A stretch of 36,675 nucleotides of DNA from Candidatus Krumholzibacteriota bacterium (lineage in GTDB: Bacteria > Krumholzibacteriota > Krumholzibacteriia > Krumholzibacteriales > Krumholzibacteriaceae). Location of the stretch: the NCBI GenBank assembly GCA_030667985.1, contig DAOUUU010000009.1, positions 1 through 36,675 on the forward strand. The letters are read 5' to 3'. Position numbers and translations under genes: made by a program. The stretch's first letter is position 1, and each line of letters opens with the position of its first letter. The notes below the pieces were generated by a model that was not told where the DNA came from, made no database searches, and saw only the letters and a program-made list of their open reading frames with translations. Below are positions 9,496 through 17,992 of this stretch, piece by piece.

Positions 9496-9589
9496 AAACA
9501 AGCTCCTTTGTGTGAAGTGACGAAATCCCTCCGAATGAATCGTTCCGAGCGGATAAGGCGCTACCGGGCTAAGCGCTTATTACCGTTGA

Positions 9590-9618
9590 AAATTAATACG
9601 GGGCTCATCGATTGTCAA
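9590..9618 (-). promoter_or_regulatory. Candidate promoter of the 8731-9495 lipoprotein gene
   Basis: The minus strand has a perfect TTGACA (9618-9613), a 17-bp spacer and a weak -10, TAATTT (9595-9590). A 10-bp perfect palindrome TAAGCGCTTA lies at 9570-9579, just downstream of the -10 around the expected start site, and could be an operator; that is inference. Confidence 0.5.
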
Positions 9619-9673
9619 CCATATTTTGATTCCGGGGCCGATGACCGGCCCTGATCCAGGAGCGGCCGTAACC

Positions 9674-10651
9674 CTAGTGTTTTCTTCTCTTTTGCTCCTT
9701 ATCTGTCAGATCCAGCCCGTAAAGATCAAAGAGGTGTCGGACCGAGTCATGCACCCTGATTTCCTCTTTGAGGGGTACGAGACTGAAATAGCTTCTCACT
9801 ATCTTCCCGTCGCCGTCGATCGAAATGTTCATCTTGCCGATGTACTGCCCGGCGCCGCCCGCCGCGACGAGAACGGTCTCGCCGATCTTCTCGAGCTTCT
9901 TGATGACAGGCTTGCCGTGTCCTACCACTATGAGATCGAATGCGGGTACCTCCCGTGCGAGATCCATAGAACGTTCAAGCCCCAGGTGACTGAGCAGAAT
10001 CAAAAAATCGGCTTCTCCTCTCATGTCACGGGCGAGCCGCGAGAGAGTCCCGGTCACCGTCTCTATCCTGAAGGAACTCGTGTCTATGTATCCGGGAAAC
10101 CTGATCGAATCATCGAGCACGCCGGTGATTCCCACCTTGACCCCACCGACATCTATCACCTTGTACCGGGAGCCAAACAGCGGCTCCCCCGTTTCCGCGT
10201 CTACGATATTTGCCGCTATGATATCGAACTCGGCTGTTTCGGCGAGATTCTGCAGGTAGGGCAATCCGAATACGAAATCTGTCTCTCCGGGAGTAAAGGC
10301 ATCCAACCGCATGAGATTGAACACGTCCCATGTCAGATCCGCCTCCTTCTGTGAATAGGATAGATCGATACTGAACGCATCGCCGGCGTCGAGGACGATG
10401 ACGTGCTCGTTATCCGCCCTTATCCCCTCCACATAGGTGGCCCTGCGGCCGAGGCCGCCCGTGTCATCGACGGTGCATCCGCACGACCTGATCTTACCGA
10501 GAAGATCGCTCGAAAAGAGGATAGTGATATCGACCGGTTTCGCCCGGACGCCATCCCCACTCTCCCCGCATGATATAAAGAAAAGCAGAGATAGTAGAAG
10601 AGCCAGAAACGCACGAGTCGTGAGTATCGGTTGCCTAATCGATTTTGTCAT
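9674..10651 (-). CDS. Lipoprotein of the 5'-nucleotidase/metallophosphatase superfamily, 'CGC' variant
   Basis: The 325-residue product is a lipoprotein (LLSLLFFISCGESG lipobox) with a calcineurin-like metallophosphatase fold. It keeps LDAGDAF, a GETDF segment where the superfamily usually has GNHEF, LSHLG and VVGHGKP. At the first metal site the usual DxHG is replaced by SSDLLGKIRSCGC followed by TGGLGRRA. A CGC-GGL-RRA version of this fold occurs in some other Gram-negative bacteria. It lacks the C-terminal 5'-nucleotidase domain, consistent with its short length. GAAGGAG precedes tandem ATGs at 10654 and 10651; the second has better spacing. Substrate is unknown, and loss of canonical metal ligands makes plain phosphatase activity uncertain. 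Confidence 0.75.
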   Translation of the reverse strand: MTKSIRQPILTTRAFLALLLSLLFFISCGESGDGVRAKPVDITILFSSDLLGKIRSCGCTVDDTGGLGRRATYVEGIRADNEHVIVLDAGDAFSIDLSYSQKEADLTWDVFNLMRLDAFTPGETDFVFGLPYLQNLAETAEFDIIAANIVDAETGEPLFGSRYKVIDVGGVKVGITGVLDDSIRFPGYIDTSSFRIETVTGTLSRLARDMRGEADFLILLSHLGLERSMDLAREVPAFDLIVVGHGKPVIKKLEKIGETVLVAAGGAGQYIGKMNISIDGDGKIVRSYFSLVPLKEEIRVHDSVRHLFDLYGLDLTDKEQKRRKH

Positions 10652-10785
10652 CATACTCCTTCTTCGATATGGATCCGGACAGGCGGGATCTGCCCTTGCC
10701 GGGATCATCCTGATAAAAATCCCTCATCATCATTTTTAATATAGCATATCGATATTTCCGATTTCCACATTCTTGGGCTTTGCCC

Positions 10786-10814
10786 TTGACACCGGCCGCT
10801 ATCAAGAGGTTACT
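10786..10814 (+). promoter_or_regulatory. Candidate promoter of the TPR-kinase operon
   Basis: TTGACA at 10786-10791 is followed 17 bp later by GTTACT (10809-10814), a weak -10. It lies about 105 bp upstream of the TPR lipoprotein start in the divergent intergenic region 10652-10919. The -35 is perfect, but the -10 makes this tentative. Confidence 0.4.
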
Positions 10815-10919
10815 TAATCGCGTGCAATACCTTCCGTCGGCAGCGACAATCGTTATCCGGCCGCAGTCGCGGCACAACCACGATAAGGAAACAGGACCTG
10901 GATCAAGAAAGGAATACGC

Positions 10920-12011
10920 ATGTTCAGACTGAGAGCTGACAGAACGAGGCGTATCGAGGCCATAATCATATTTACATCCATCGCAGTTCTAGCCGGCTGT
11001 GCCGCAACCCCGCCTCCCTCCGAATCGGTTCCGGAGACCGTGCCGGATGCTCCGGATGCAGAAATCGTCATGCTCGAAGCTGAAGCGATGGCACAGGACG
11101 AACAGTTCGAGGAAGCGGCGACGATCCTCGAGGAGCTCGTTGAGCGTGAGCAGATGAATACAGCGGCGATGAGGCTCCTGGCAAACGTCTACGCCGCCCT
11201 CGGCCTCAAAGACAAATCGACCGAAACCTGGACCCGGATATCCGTCCTTAATCCCAACGATCCCGACGCAGCGTATGAGACAGGGATCGCTATGGCCCGC
11301 AGCGGCGATTGGCAATCCCTGCGCAGCAAGATGCTGTTTCTAGAATCTTCCGGCAAGATGGAGAGCCGGCACTACCTGCTGCTCGGAGAGGCGGACCTCG
11401 AGCTCGGTTACAGATCGGAGGCGGAACTATATCTCAAGAAGGCCGCTGGTGAGACACGAGCGCATTACCTGCTGGGAGAACTCTACTACGGCAGAGGCAA
11501 GCTGGAAAAGGCCAAGAGAGAATTTGAAACCGTCCTGGAGTCCAATCCCGATAACTATTCAGCCCACCTGCATCTTGGCTGGCTATTGTATAATAAGGGA
11601 GAGGAAAGGAGCGCTCTCGCTCATTACAGTACGGCAGCCCGGCTCAATCCCGCAGACCCCCTCTCGGCCCTGAGCCTGGCGGGACTACTCGAGGAGATGG
11701 ATCAGAGAGGAAAGGCCATCGAACATTATTCCGACGCCCTCTCCCTCCCCGGCATTCCGCCGGAGGAGAAGAAGAAGGCCTACAACTCCTTAAGCCGTTT
11801 GCTTGTAGAAATGAAACGTTACCCGAGGGCAAAGGAGGTCATCGGGCACGGACTCGCGGACTTCCCCACCTCGGGCGGACTCTACTATCAATGGGGGATA
11901 ATACTCCTTTCAGAGGGCAGCAAAGAGGAAGCGAGGGAGAAGCTGCGGAAGGCGGCTCTAGACCCTGTATGGAGGGAGACGGCCCTGCAGAAGCTCCATA
12001 CGATCCGGTGA
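10920..12011 (+). CDS. TPR-repeat lipoprotein
   Basis: The 363-residue product starts with a signal peptide ending in AVLAGC, an SPII lipobox, then a proline-rich linker. The rest is a run of about seven to eight TPR-like helical hairpins (about residues 45-360), for example AHYLLGELYYGRGKLEKAKREFETVL. TPR lipoproteins usually act as scaffolds for envelope complexes; the partner here is unknown. AAAGGAA precedes the ATG at 10920. It lies 76 bp upstream of the sensor kinase, in the same direction, so it may belong to the same transcript and could be linked to signal sensing or to the envelope operon downstream. Confidence 0.85.
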   Translation: MFRLRADRTRRIEAIIIFTSIAVLAGCAATPPPSESVPETVPDAPDAEIVMLEAEAMAQDEQFEEAATILEELVEREQMNTAAMRLLANVYAALGLKDKSTETWTRISVLNPNDPDAAYETGIAMARSGDWQSLRSKMLFLESSGKMESRHYLLLGEADLELGYRSEAELYLKKAAGETRAHYLLGELYYGRGKLEKAKREFETVLESNPDNYSAHLHLGWLLYNKGEERSALAHYSTAARLNPADPLSALSLAGLLEEMDQRGKAIEHYSDALSLPGIPPEEKKKAYNSLSRLLVEMKRYPRAKEVIGHGLADFPTSGGLYYQWGIILLSEGSKEEAREKLRKAALDPVWRETALQKLHTIR

Positions 12012-12087
12012 CGGCACAAAGTGCTTGAAATGAGCGGGCCGGGGGTCATACTCTGGATGAAAGATCCAGTTTCCCAACTTCACGACT

Positions 12088-13449
12088 ATGCGTAAAACCG
12101 AATTGACAACGATCTTGAAAAGCGGGTGGATAACGCTCGCGATCATCGTTCTCCTGGCGGCGATCATAGCGCTCAACTGGTATTTTTATATCAAGATCCG
12201 CGATGGCCTCGACGAGGAGCTCGGACTGCGGCTGCAGGCGATCGCCTCCCTCGTGGCTTCACGTATCGACGTCGAGAACGTCCCGGTCCTCCGTCCCAAG
12301 GAATGGGAACCGCTGCGGCTGACCTCTGTCACGGAACAGCTTCAACGCCAGAGACAGGAATACTCCCTCTCGAATATCGTACTCATAAGGGAGGACGGTA
12401 TCATTCTGCTTTCCCTCAATACAATCTACCTTCCGGATGAGTACTATCCCAACTACGACATGGACAGCGAGGCGGTGACCAAGACGATCTCGGGTTCGAC
12501 CGCGGCGACAAGACTCTATCGCGCGTCTGCGGGCGAGTACATGAAGGCAGGTTACGCTCCAGCCTACGCGCCGAACGGCGAGGCGCTTTTCGCCGTCGGC
12601 GTCGAGGCGAGCGTGGACTTTCTGCACAGCCTGAGAAATCTGAGAACCATCCTGATGACGGCTACGGTAGTATCGGTCATAGGGATCGCCCTCTTCATAT
12701 CTTTCGCCGTCAAGGCGACACAGTCTCTCATCCGGGCGCGTGAGAGCCTGCTTCAAACGGAATCACTGGCCATCATGGGGCGGATGGCAGCGGGTATCGC
12801 GCATGAGATCCGCAATCCGCTCTTCATCATCCAGAGCTCCGCGGAACGCCTCAAAAAGATGCATCCGGAGGATTCAAAAGACATCAATACCTTTATCATC
12901 GAAGAGGTATCGCGCCTCGACGAGACCCTCAGGGACTATCTGCTTTTCGCTCGAAACGAGCCAGCTCCCAGGGGACCTCTCGATCTCACCGTCACCCTCA
13001 GGAGAAGCATCAGAATGATCGAGGAATCGACACAGGAGACCGGCATCGAGCTCGTGCGGGAGATCCTGCCCGAGGAAGCGCCCTTCCATGGTGAGGAAAA
13101 AAGGCTGCAGCAATCCTTTCTCAACATACTGCTCAACTCCCAGCAAGCATTGGGCTCCGAGGGAACGATCAAAGTGTCGATGGCGCTGACGGGAAAATAT
13201 TATATACTTATATTCGAGGACGATGGACCGGGTATTCCCGAAAAAGAGATGGAGAGGATCTTCGAACCCTTCCATACCACCAAGAAAACGGGTAGCGGTC
13301 TGGGGCTCGCGATCGTCAAAAAGGTAATCGAGGAACACGGCGGACACATAGAAATCGAGAGCGAACCGGACGCGGGCACGAAGGTGACGGTGAGATTGCC
13401 CTCAGCTTCACCGGAGGCCGGTCTCTCCAGGGGAGAGGTCGTCGAATGA
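12088..13449 (+). CDS. NtrB-like membrane sensor histidine kinase
   Basis: The 453-residue kinase has two membrane segments (about residues 13-34 and 188-210) enclosing a periplasmic sensor region of about 150 residues. The cytoplasmic part has the H-box GIAHEIRNPL with phosphorylatable His239, then N (LNILLNSQQAL), G1 (FEDDGPGIPE), F (FEPFHTTK) and G2 (GSGLGLAIV) boxes of the ATPase. No HAMP or cytoplasmic PAS domain is obvious. The stop overlaps the start of the response regulator (ATGA), a strong sign of translational coupling. It should phosphorylate that sigma-54 activator. No good ribosome-binding site is visible before the ATG at 12088. Confidence 0.93.
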   Translation: MRKTELTTILKSGWITLAIIVLLAAIIALNWYFYIKIRDGLDEELGLRLQAIASLVASRIDVENVPVLRPKEWEPLRLTSVTEQLQRQRQEYSLSNIVLIREDGIILLSLNTIYLPDEYYPNYDMDSEAVTKTISGSTAATRLYRASAGEYMKAGYAPAYAPNGEALFAVGVEASVDFLHSLRNLRTILMTATVVSVIGIALFISFAVKATQSLIRARESLLQTESLAIMGRMAAGIAHEIRNPLFIIQSSAERLKKMHPEDSKDINTFIIEEVSRLDETLRDYLLFARNEPAPRGPLDLTVTLRRSIRMIEESTQETGIELVREILPEEAPFHGEEKRLQQSFLNILLNSQQALGSEGTIKVSMALTGKYYILIFEDDGPGIPEKEMERIFEPFHTTKKTGSGLGLAIVKKVIEEHGGHIEIESEPDAGTKVTVRLPSASPEAGLSRGEVVE

Positions 13450-14420
13450 GCAAAATCGTAATCGTCGATGACGAGATCAAGATCACACAACTTCTCTCGG
13501 CAGAGATCACGCAGGAGGGTCATACGGTCACGACCTTCTTGAGCGGCGAGGAGGCGCTTCCCTACCTCGAACGCGACGATGTCGATATCATTCTGTGCGA
13601 TCTCAGACTGGGCGGAATGGACGGGCTCGAGCTGTTGAAACAATCGAAGAGGGTCTCTCCTTCGACCGATTTCGTCATGATGACCGCCTATGCGAGCGCA
13701 GAGACGGCCGTAGAGGCAATGCGCCGGGGCGCATACGAGTATCTGATCAAACCCTTCCAGATGGACGAGGTCACCCTCCTGCTCAAGCGTATCCAGGACA
13801 GGCGCGATCTGCTCAGTGAGAATCAGGCCCTGAGAGAGAAAATATCCGATGCATCCAGCGAACGGCGGATCGTGGGCAATTCAACCGCCATACACACAAT
13901 ACGGGAAATGATCCACAAGGTAGGGCCCTCGGATGCGCCTGTGCTCGTTCAGGGAGAGAGCGGAACGGGCAAGGAGCTCGTCGCTGCGGAGATACACATG
14001 AGCAGCTCCCGCTCGAAGAACCCACTTATCGTGATCAACTGCGCCGCGGTACCGGAGACATTGATCGAATCCGAGCTCTTCGGTTACGAGAAGGGAGCCT
14101 TCACCGGCGCGTCCAATAAGAAACCCGGCATGTTCAAGCTAGCCGATACAGGGACACTCTTTCTCGACGAGATTGGGGATCTATCGCTCGGACTCCAGGC
14201 GAAACTCTTGAGAGCGATCGAGAACGGCGAGTTTCTTCCGCTCGGAGCATCGAAGCCGGTCAATGTGGATGTGAGGATCATCGCCGCGACGAACCAAAAT
14301 CTCGAGGAGATGACCGATGATGGTAAATTTCGTAAGGATCTCCTGTTCCGTCTCAACGTATTCCCGATCCTGATCCCGCCACTGAGGGAACGGAAGGACG
14401 ATATCATTCCTATAGCGTAG
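13446..14420 (+). CDS. NtrC-type sigma-54 response regulator, truncated by in-frame TAG
   Basis: The 324-residue reading frame holds a receiver domain (phosphoacceptor Asp52 in IILCDLRLGG, conserved TAYAS and IKPF). Most of an AAA+ sigma-54 activator domain follows: Walker A GESGTGKE, the sigma-54 contact loop GAFTGA, Walker B LFLDEIGDL and arginine-finger region LLFRLNVFPI. It stops at TAG 14418-14420 right after PPLRERKDDIIPIA. Translation in the same frame past the TAG immediately gives the missing WPGNVREL lid and a Fis-type DNA-binding helix. As read, the protein lacks its AAA+ lid and DNA-binding domain, so it would not bind an enhancer. A natural mutation, read-through or a sequence error are all possible. 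Confidence 0.9.
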   Translation: MSKIVIVDDEIKITQLLSAEITQEGHTVTTFLSGEEALPYLERDDVDIILCDLRLGGMDGLELLKQSKRVSPSTDFVMMTAYASAETAVEAMRRGAYEYLIKPFQMDEVTLLLKRIQDRRDLLSENQALREKISDASSERRIVGNSTAIHTIREMIHKVGPSDAPVLVQGESGTGKELVAAEIHMSSSRSKNPLIVINCAAVPETLIESELFGYEKGAFTGASNKKPGMFKLADTGTLFLDEIGDLSLGLQAKLLRAIENGEFLPLGASKPVNVDVRIIAATNQNLEEMTDDGKFRKDLLFRLNVFPILIPPLRERKDDIIPIA

Positions 14421-14804
14421 ATCTTCCTTCAGAGTTGGAAGATCTCTGTTCATACGATCGGCAGCGGAGTCATAGAAAAACTCACCGACTATCACTGGCC
14501 CGGCAATGTCCGGGAACTTAGAAATATTCTGGAACGGGCGGTGATCCTGGCCGGTTCCAAAACCATCATGCCGGAGCATATAACGATCATGGGGGAACCG
14601 GACAGGGGCTCGGCCGAAGAGAAGCTCCGGGCCCTGGTCGGGGAAAAGACACTGCCCGAAATTGAAAGGACCATGATCCAACTCGCCCTCGACAAGACTA
14701 AAGGCAACAAGAGTAAAGCGGCGGAACTTCTCGGAATAACGAGAAGAACACTCTATGGCAGACTCGAACGTATAGAAAATGAGGAAACGGATACGGAACA
14801 ATAA
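14421..14804 (+). pseudogene. C-terminal part of the sigma-54 activator (after the TAG)
   Basis: This stretch is in the same frame as 13446-14420 with no further stop. It encodes the end of the AAA+ domain (YHWPGNVRELRNILERAVIL, codons from about 14490) and a Fis-like helix-turn-helix (NKSKAAELLGITRRTLYGRLERI) ending at TAA 14802-14804. An internal GTG at 14541 could begin an 87-residue DNA-binding fragment, but I see no good ribosome-binding site. Together with the preceding frame it would make a standard-length (about 453 codons) NtrC-like protein. Confidence 0.85.
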
Positions 14805-14823
14805 GATAGATACTGTACGCTGA

Positions 14824-14865
14824 GGTTCACACGATGTGTACCTGGGGGTTCATATTCGTACATGA
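14824..14865 (+). promoter_or_regulatory. Candidate enhancer sites for the sigma-54 activator
   Basis: Two imperfect palindromes occur in tandem: GGTTCACACGATGTGTACC (14824-14842, 7 of 9 pairs match) and TCATATTCGTACATGA (14850-14865, 6 of 8 match). Both share a TTCA...GTA core. They lie roughly 90-130 bp upstream of the start site expected from the -24/-12 promoter, where NtrC-type activators usually bind. The assignment is inferred from position and symmetry. Confidence 0.45.
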
Positions 14866-14927
14866 CCGGATCGGACAGAAAGTCTCAACTTGTTGTTTAT
14901 ATTATAGTTGTATCGGGAGCTCTGCAA

Positions 14928-14942
14928 TGGCACACCACTTGC
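14928..14942 (+). promoter_or_regulatory. Sigma-54 (-24/-12) promoter
   Basis: TGGCACACCACTTGC matches the sigma-54 consensus TGGCAC-N5-TTGC exactly, with GG (14929-14930) and GC (14941-14942) at the invariant spacing. Transcription would start near 14954, about 30 nt before the ATG at 14984. It directly follows the gene for a sigma-54 activator with a GAFTGA loop, so autogenous local control of the next three genes is likely. Confidence 0.9.
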
Positions 14943-14983
14943 CCGATTAGAGGGCCAGAGACCCGAAAAAGGAGACTATCAAT

Positions 14984-16282
14984 ATGAAATCGATGCAAAA
15001 ATATCTGATCCTCGTCATCTTGGCAGCCGTGCTCCTCGCTCTCCAGAGCGGTTTTGCATACTCACAATCGAACGAAGAGCCAGACAAGGACAAGGTACAA
15101 AAAGAACTTGATAAAACGCAGCAGATTCTCGAGTGGGCTCAGGAGATCGTAATGGAGAGCTCGAGCCTCAAGGGCCGTCTGATGCTCGAACAGGCTGAGT
15201 CGTTACAGGATCAGGCCCTCGAGAACTTCTCTTCCTCGCTCCGCAGCACCTTGAAACTCACGCTCGAAGCGAGACAGCTTGCCTATCAGGCGATCGCGCT
15301 CGCCAGGCAGGAGATGAAGACCGAAGTACGCATACAGCGGATCCTGGAGGAGACAAACGATCATATGGCCAAGGTCCGCGATGAGATCATAGAGCACAAT
15401 ATCAAGGCGGACAGAATAATAAAGCTGCTCGATGACGCGCGCAACCTGATGGAGAAATCGAAGCTCGAATCGCAACAGCACCGTTATCAGCTCTCGCTGA
15501 AACTCGCCGAGAGCGCCCGCAACCGCACCCTTCAAGCGGAACAATTCGTCCGGAGGATCAAAACACTCAAGGGAACGGTCGAACGGCGGCTGGCTCTGAT
15601 GGAGAAACTCTACGAGCGGGCCGTGGACCGGATCAGAGAACAGGACAACGAACAGACGCGCAACCAGCTTCTACTGGTCGAACAACAGATGGTCAATGCG
15701 AAGCAGCTTCTTGCGGATAACCGCTATCGGGCGTCAAAGATATCGCTCGATAATTGCGAGAAGACCTTCCGGAATATGATACGGCAGATATCCACGCAGA
15801 GTCCGAACAATCTGGAAGCCATGATCGAAGAGACTTACAGGCTGCTCGCCAGAGCCGAGGAGATGCCCTTCACTGCGGATGAAACCGCTCGGGTAAAACA
15901 GCGAGGATATCTCGATGAAGCAAAGAGGCTTCTGACGAGGGCGGGAGACGAGTTGGCGGAAAACAGGAACGAGGAGACGCTCCGGCTCATCAACGAAGCC
16001 AGGACACTCCTTCATCTGGCGGTAAGCGAGGAAAAGCTGGAGATGACCAGGGAGAGGGTGAAGATCGAGATCCAGAAGGCGGAAGCGATGCGTTACGAGG
16101 TCCGGAGCGCCGTCGAAGCCTGCGACGCGCCCGGTATCCAGACACTTCTCGATCGTGCCGACAGCCGCATAGGCAAGGCACGGGAGCTGCTCGAAGCGGG
16201 CGAACTGCCCAACGCCGAAGCCGAGGCGCGAATCGCCCGGAATCTGTATCAACGAATCAGAGAGATATGCGGAACATCGTAA
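14984..16282 (+). CDS. Secreted periplasmic alpha-helical (coiled-coil) protein of unknown function
   Basis: The 432-residue product has a signal peptide (about residues 1-28, ending near GFAYSQS) with no lipobox. The mature part is almost entirely charged, long alpha-helix and appears to contain coiled-coil segments. Several repeated motifs of the type 'lLdrA..ri.kAreLl' hint at degenerate helical repeats. I do not recognise a family. It is the first gene after the sigma-54 promoter, with AAAGGAG at good spacing before the ATG. Its end overlaps the next gene by 16 bp. With the following lipoprotein and barrel it looks like a trans-envelope structural or sensing unit. Confidence 0.85.
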   Translation: MKSMQKYLILVILAAVLLALQSGFAYSQSNEEPDKDKVQKELDKTQQILEWAQEIVMESSSLKGRLMLEQAESLQDQALENFSSSLRSTLKLTLEARQLAYQAIALARQEMKTEVRIQRILEETNDHMAKVRDEIIEHNIKADRIIKLLDDARNLMEKSKLESQQHRYQLSLKLAESARNRTLQAEQFVRRIKTLKGTVERRLALMEKLYERAVDRIREQDNEQTRNQLLLVEQQMVNAKQLLADNRYRASKISLDNCEKTFRNMIRQISTQSPNNLEAMIEETYRLLARAEEMPFTADETARVKQRGYLDEAKRLLTRAGDELAENRNEETLRLINEARTLLHLAVSEEKLEMTRERVKIEIQKAEAMRYEVRSAVEACDAPGIQTLLDRADSRIGKARELLEAGELPNAEAEARIARNLYQRIREICGTS

Positions 16283-16614
16283 AGCTATGTACAGCGGTCA
16301 TCATCAGCCAATTCCTCGTCTGCTGTGCAACTTCACCTCCCCCAGCCAAAGAAAAAAACGTAAGGCCGGGGGAGATTTTTGTATCCGGACTCGATTCTCT
16401 CTACACATCATCCTATGATTTTCTTTTCATTCAGCTGCATACTGATATAATCCAAGAGTTCCGACGCCTGGAGGTGAAACATCAGTCGAGCGCGAGACTG
16501 ATCGAAGCGAGATCCGTCGTGCGGGTAGCCGAACAGATCTACCTCGAAGGCGATTACATAGTGGCTATAGAGCTTCTTACAGAGGTCGAGGAAATATTGA
16601 GGACCGTTCCTTGA
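16267..16614 (+). CDS. Small lipoprotein of the sigma-54 operon
   Basis: The 115-residue product begins with a short signal peptide ending in SQFLVCC, so one of two adjacent cysteines would be lipidated. A proline-rich linker (SPPPAKEKN) and a helical domain of about 80 residues follow, with a TPR-like last hairpin (AEQIYLEGDYIVAIELLTEVEEIL). The family is not recognised. It overlaps the preceding gene by 16 bp and its stop overlaps the TTG start of the next gene (TTGA), so the three are tightly coupled. The linker resembles that of the upstream TPR lipoprotein, which may only reflect a shared style. Confidence 0.8.
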   Translation: MRNIVKLCTAVIISQFLVCCATSPPPAKEKNVRPGEIFVSGLDSLYTSSYDFLFIQLHTDIIQEFRRLEVKHQSSARLIEARSVVRVAEQIYLEGDYIVAIELLTEVEEILRTVP

Positions 16615-17867
16615 TAGATCGAACGTATCTTCCGAAAAGAGCCGTATCGGCGGTCGTTGCATTATTTGCACTGATCGCGTGGTTTCCTCTGGAATCCAGG
16701 GCCGAGCTGCGTAACCGTCTGGTTCTCGGATATGACTCATTCATAGACCGCTTCACGATTCTGGAGGACGACACGGCCGGATCGGTTCAGGAATTCTTTA
16801 CCGGTCTGGGCAACGATTTCCTCTTCAACCGCGACCAGGTGGATCTAGAGTTCCGCAACTACTTCAGGTACGGCACACAGACGATAAACGACCGATTCGA
16901 TGGGGAGATCTCCCTCTTTCCACGCCGGAAGACCCGGCTGGATCTCCGCACTTCCATCAGCTACAAACATTTCAGAGAAGGTAGCGACTACCACTTCGGC
17001 AATGATTACGTACAGTCGAACACCTTTCTGAGGCTCAGGAGAAAGCTGGGCAAATCCTCACGGCTGACGGCGCGCGGTAGATTCGAGACGGTCAACTACG
17101 AGAAAATGACCGATTTCGACTACAACTACTATTACTACGACGGCGGTCTCGAATTCGAGACCGGTTCGATCCTGAAGAGAATGGTCAGGGTTGCGGCCTT
17201 CACAGGCGAAAGGACGGCACCCGACACAACCGCCATGAGCCACAGAAGAACGATGGGGGAGATCGAGGGATACTTCTCGATAGGCGAGAGCACTATACTC
17301 CGCCTCGTATCGATGGGCGACCGGCGCGTCTATAGCGAGAAGGTGAGAAGCTCTTACTGGCTCGTTCTGTCGAGCGGGGAACTCATGATCACCGGCATCA
17401 CCGGAAGAAACCTGACCTTGAGATTGGAATCGGAATACACGGCCTACGACGATCCCACCTTTGTCTACTTCGACACCCATTTCGTTCGCGGAAGCGCCGG
17501 CATCAGGTTTCCATTCAAGATCCGGTACTCCCTCATGTTCGAGCCTCGCGTAGCCCGTATGATCTGTCCCAACTTCGAAGAGGAGCGGTACTTTGAATAC
17601 ACACTACTTCTAGGTTTCGAGATCTTCAATCTAAACGATTTCTGGCTCATGGCCGGTTACGAGCCCGGTTACAGGGATTACCTGGCCGACGAAAACGACC
17701 TCTACAGCGACTTTTACCTCAACAGGCTGTCACTGATGGGTAGCATCCCTCTCTCGAAGGGATTCTATATCAGGCTCTTCGCGATGCACGATCCGGAAAA
17801 GCACATGAGGCGTGAAGACGATTTCTCGATAACGCTCTTTTCCATCGATCTAACGAAAAAATTCTAA
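16611..17867 (+). CDS. Outer-membrane beta-barrel protein (unknown family)
   Basis: The 418-residue product has a signal peptide (about residues 1-31, cleaved near SRA-EL). Many alternating aromatic/charged strands and a C-terminal phenylalanine (DLTKKF) follow, the typical end of an outer-membrane barrel recognised by BamA. The repeated pattern of 10-12 residue strands and turns suggests about 16-18 strands; that number is a rough estimate. The start is a TTG that overlaps the previous stop, preceded by GAGGAC; no ATG or GTG lies near. It ends the sigma-54 operon; no clear terminator follows. Confidence 0.85.
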   Translation: MIDRTYLPKRAVSAVVALFALIAWFPLESRAELRNRLVLGYDSFIDRFTILEDDTAGSVQEFFTGLGNDFLFNRDQVDLEFRNYFRYGTQTINDRFDGEISLFPRRKTRLDLRTSISYKHFREGSDYHFGNDYVQSNTFLRLRRKLGKSSRLTARGRFETVNYEKMTDFDYNYYYYDGGLEFETGSILKRMVRVAAFTGERTAPDTTAMSHRRTMGEIEGYFSIGESTILRLVSMGDRRVYSEKVRSSYWLVLSSGELMITGITGRNLTLRLESEYTAYDDPTFVYFDTHFVRGSAGIRFPFKIRYSLMFEPRVARMICPNFEEERYFEYTLLLGFEIFNLNDFWLMAGYEPGYRDYLADENDLYSDFYLNRLSLMGSIPLSKGFYIRLFAMHDPEKHMRREDDFSITLFSIDLTKKF

Positions 17868-17931
17868 TCACACATAGTAAATGATGTTATCGATGTCCTG
17901 ACGGCCACTTACAGGAAATAGGCGAAATAGC

Positions 17932-17958
17932 TTGACATCTCGGTTGATCGTTGTTAAT
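17932..17958 (+). promoter_or_regulatory. Candidate promoter of the ferredoxin gene
   Basis: TTGACA at 17932-17937 is followed by GTTAAT at 17953-17958 (15-bp spacer) or TTAATT one base later (16 bp). The -35 is perfect and the -10 mediocre. The start site would lie near 17965, about 28 nt before the ferredoxin ATG. Confidence 0.5.
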
Positions 17959-17992
17959 TACCTGCAAAGGCATTTAAAAAAAGGAGTATGCA

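Noticed and set aside
9626-10354. 242-codon plus-strand ORF opposite the metallophosphatase gene
   Set aside because: The minus-strand product has a lipobox and superfamily motifs; the plus-strand frame is its shadow.
13446-14804. TAG decoded as a sense codon by a variant genetic code or pyrrolysine
   Set aside because: TAG ends intact genes in the window (for example at 3106 and 23883) and no other gene shows an internal TAG. A mutation or error at one site is simpler.
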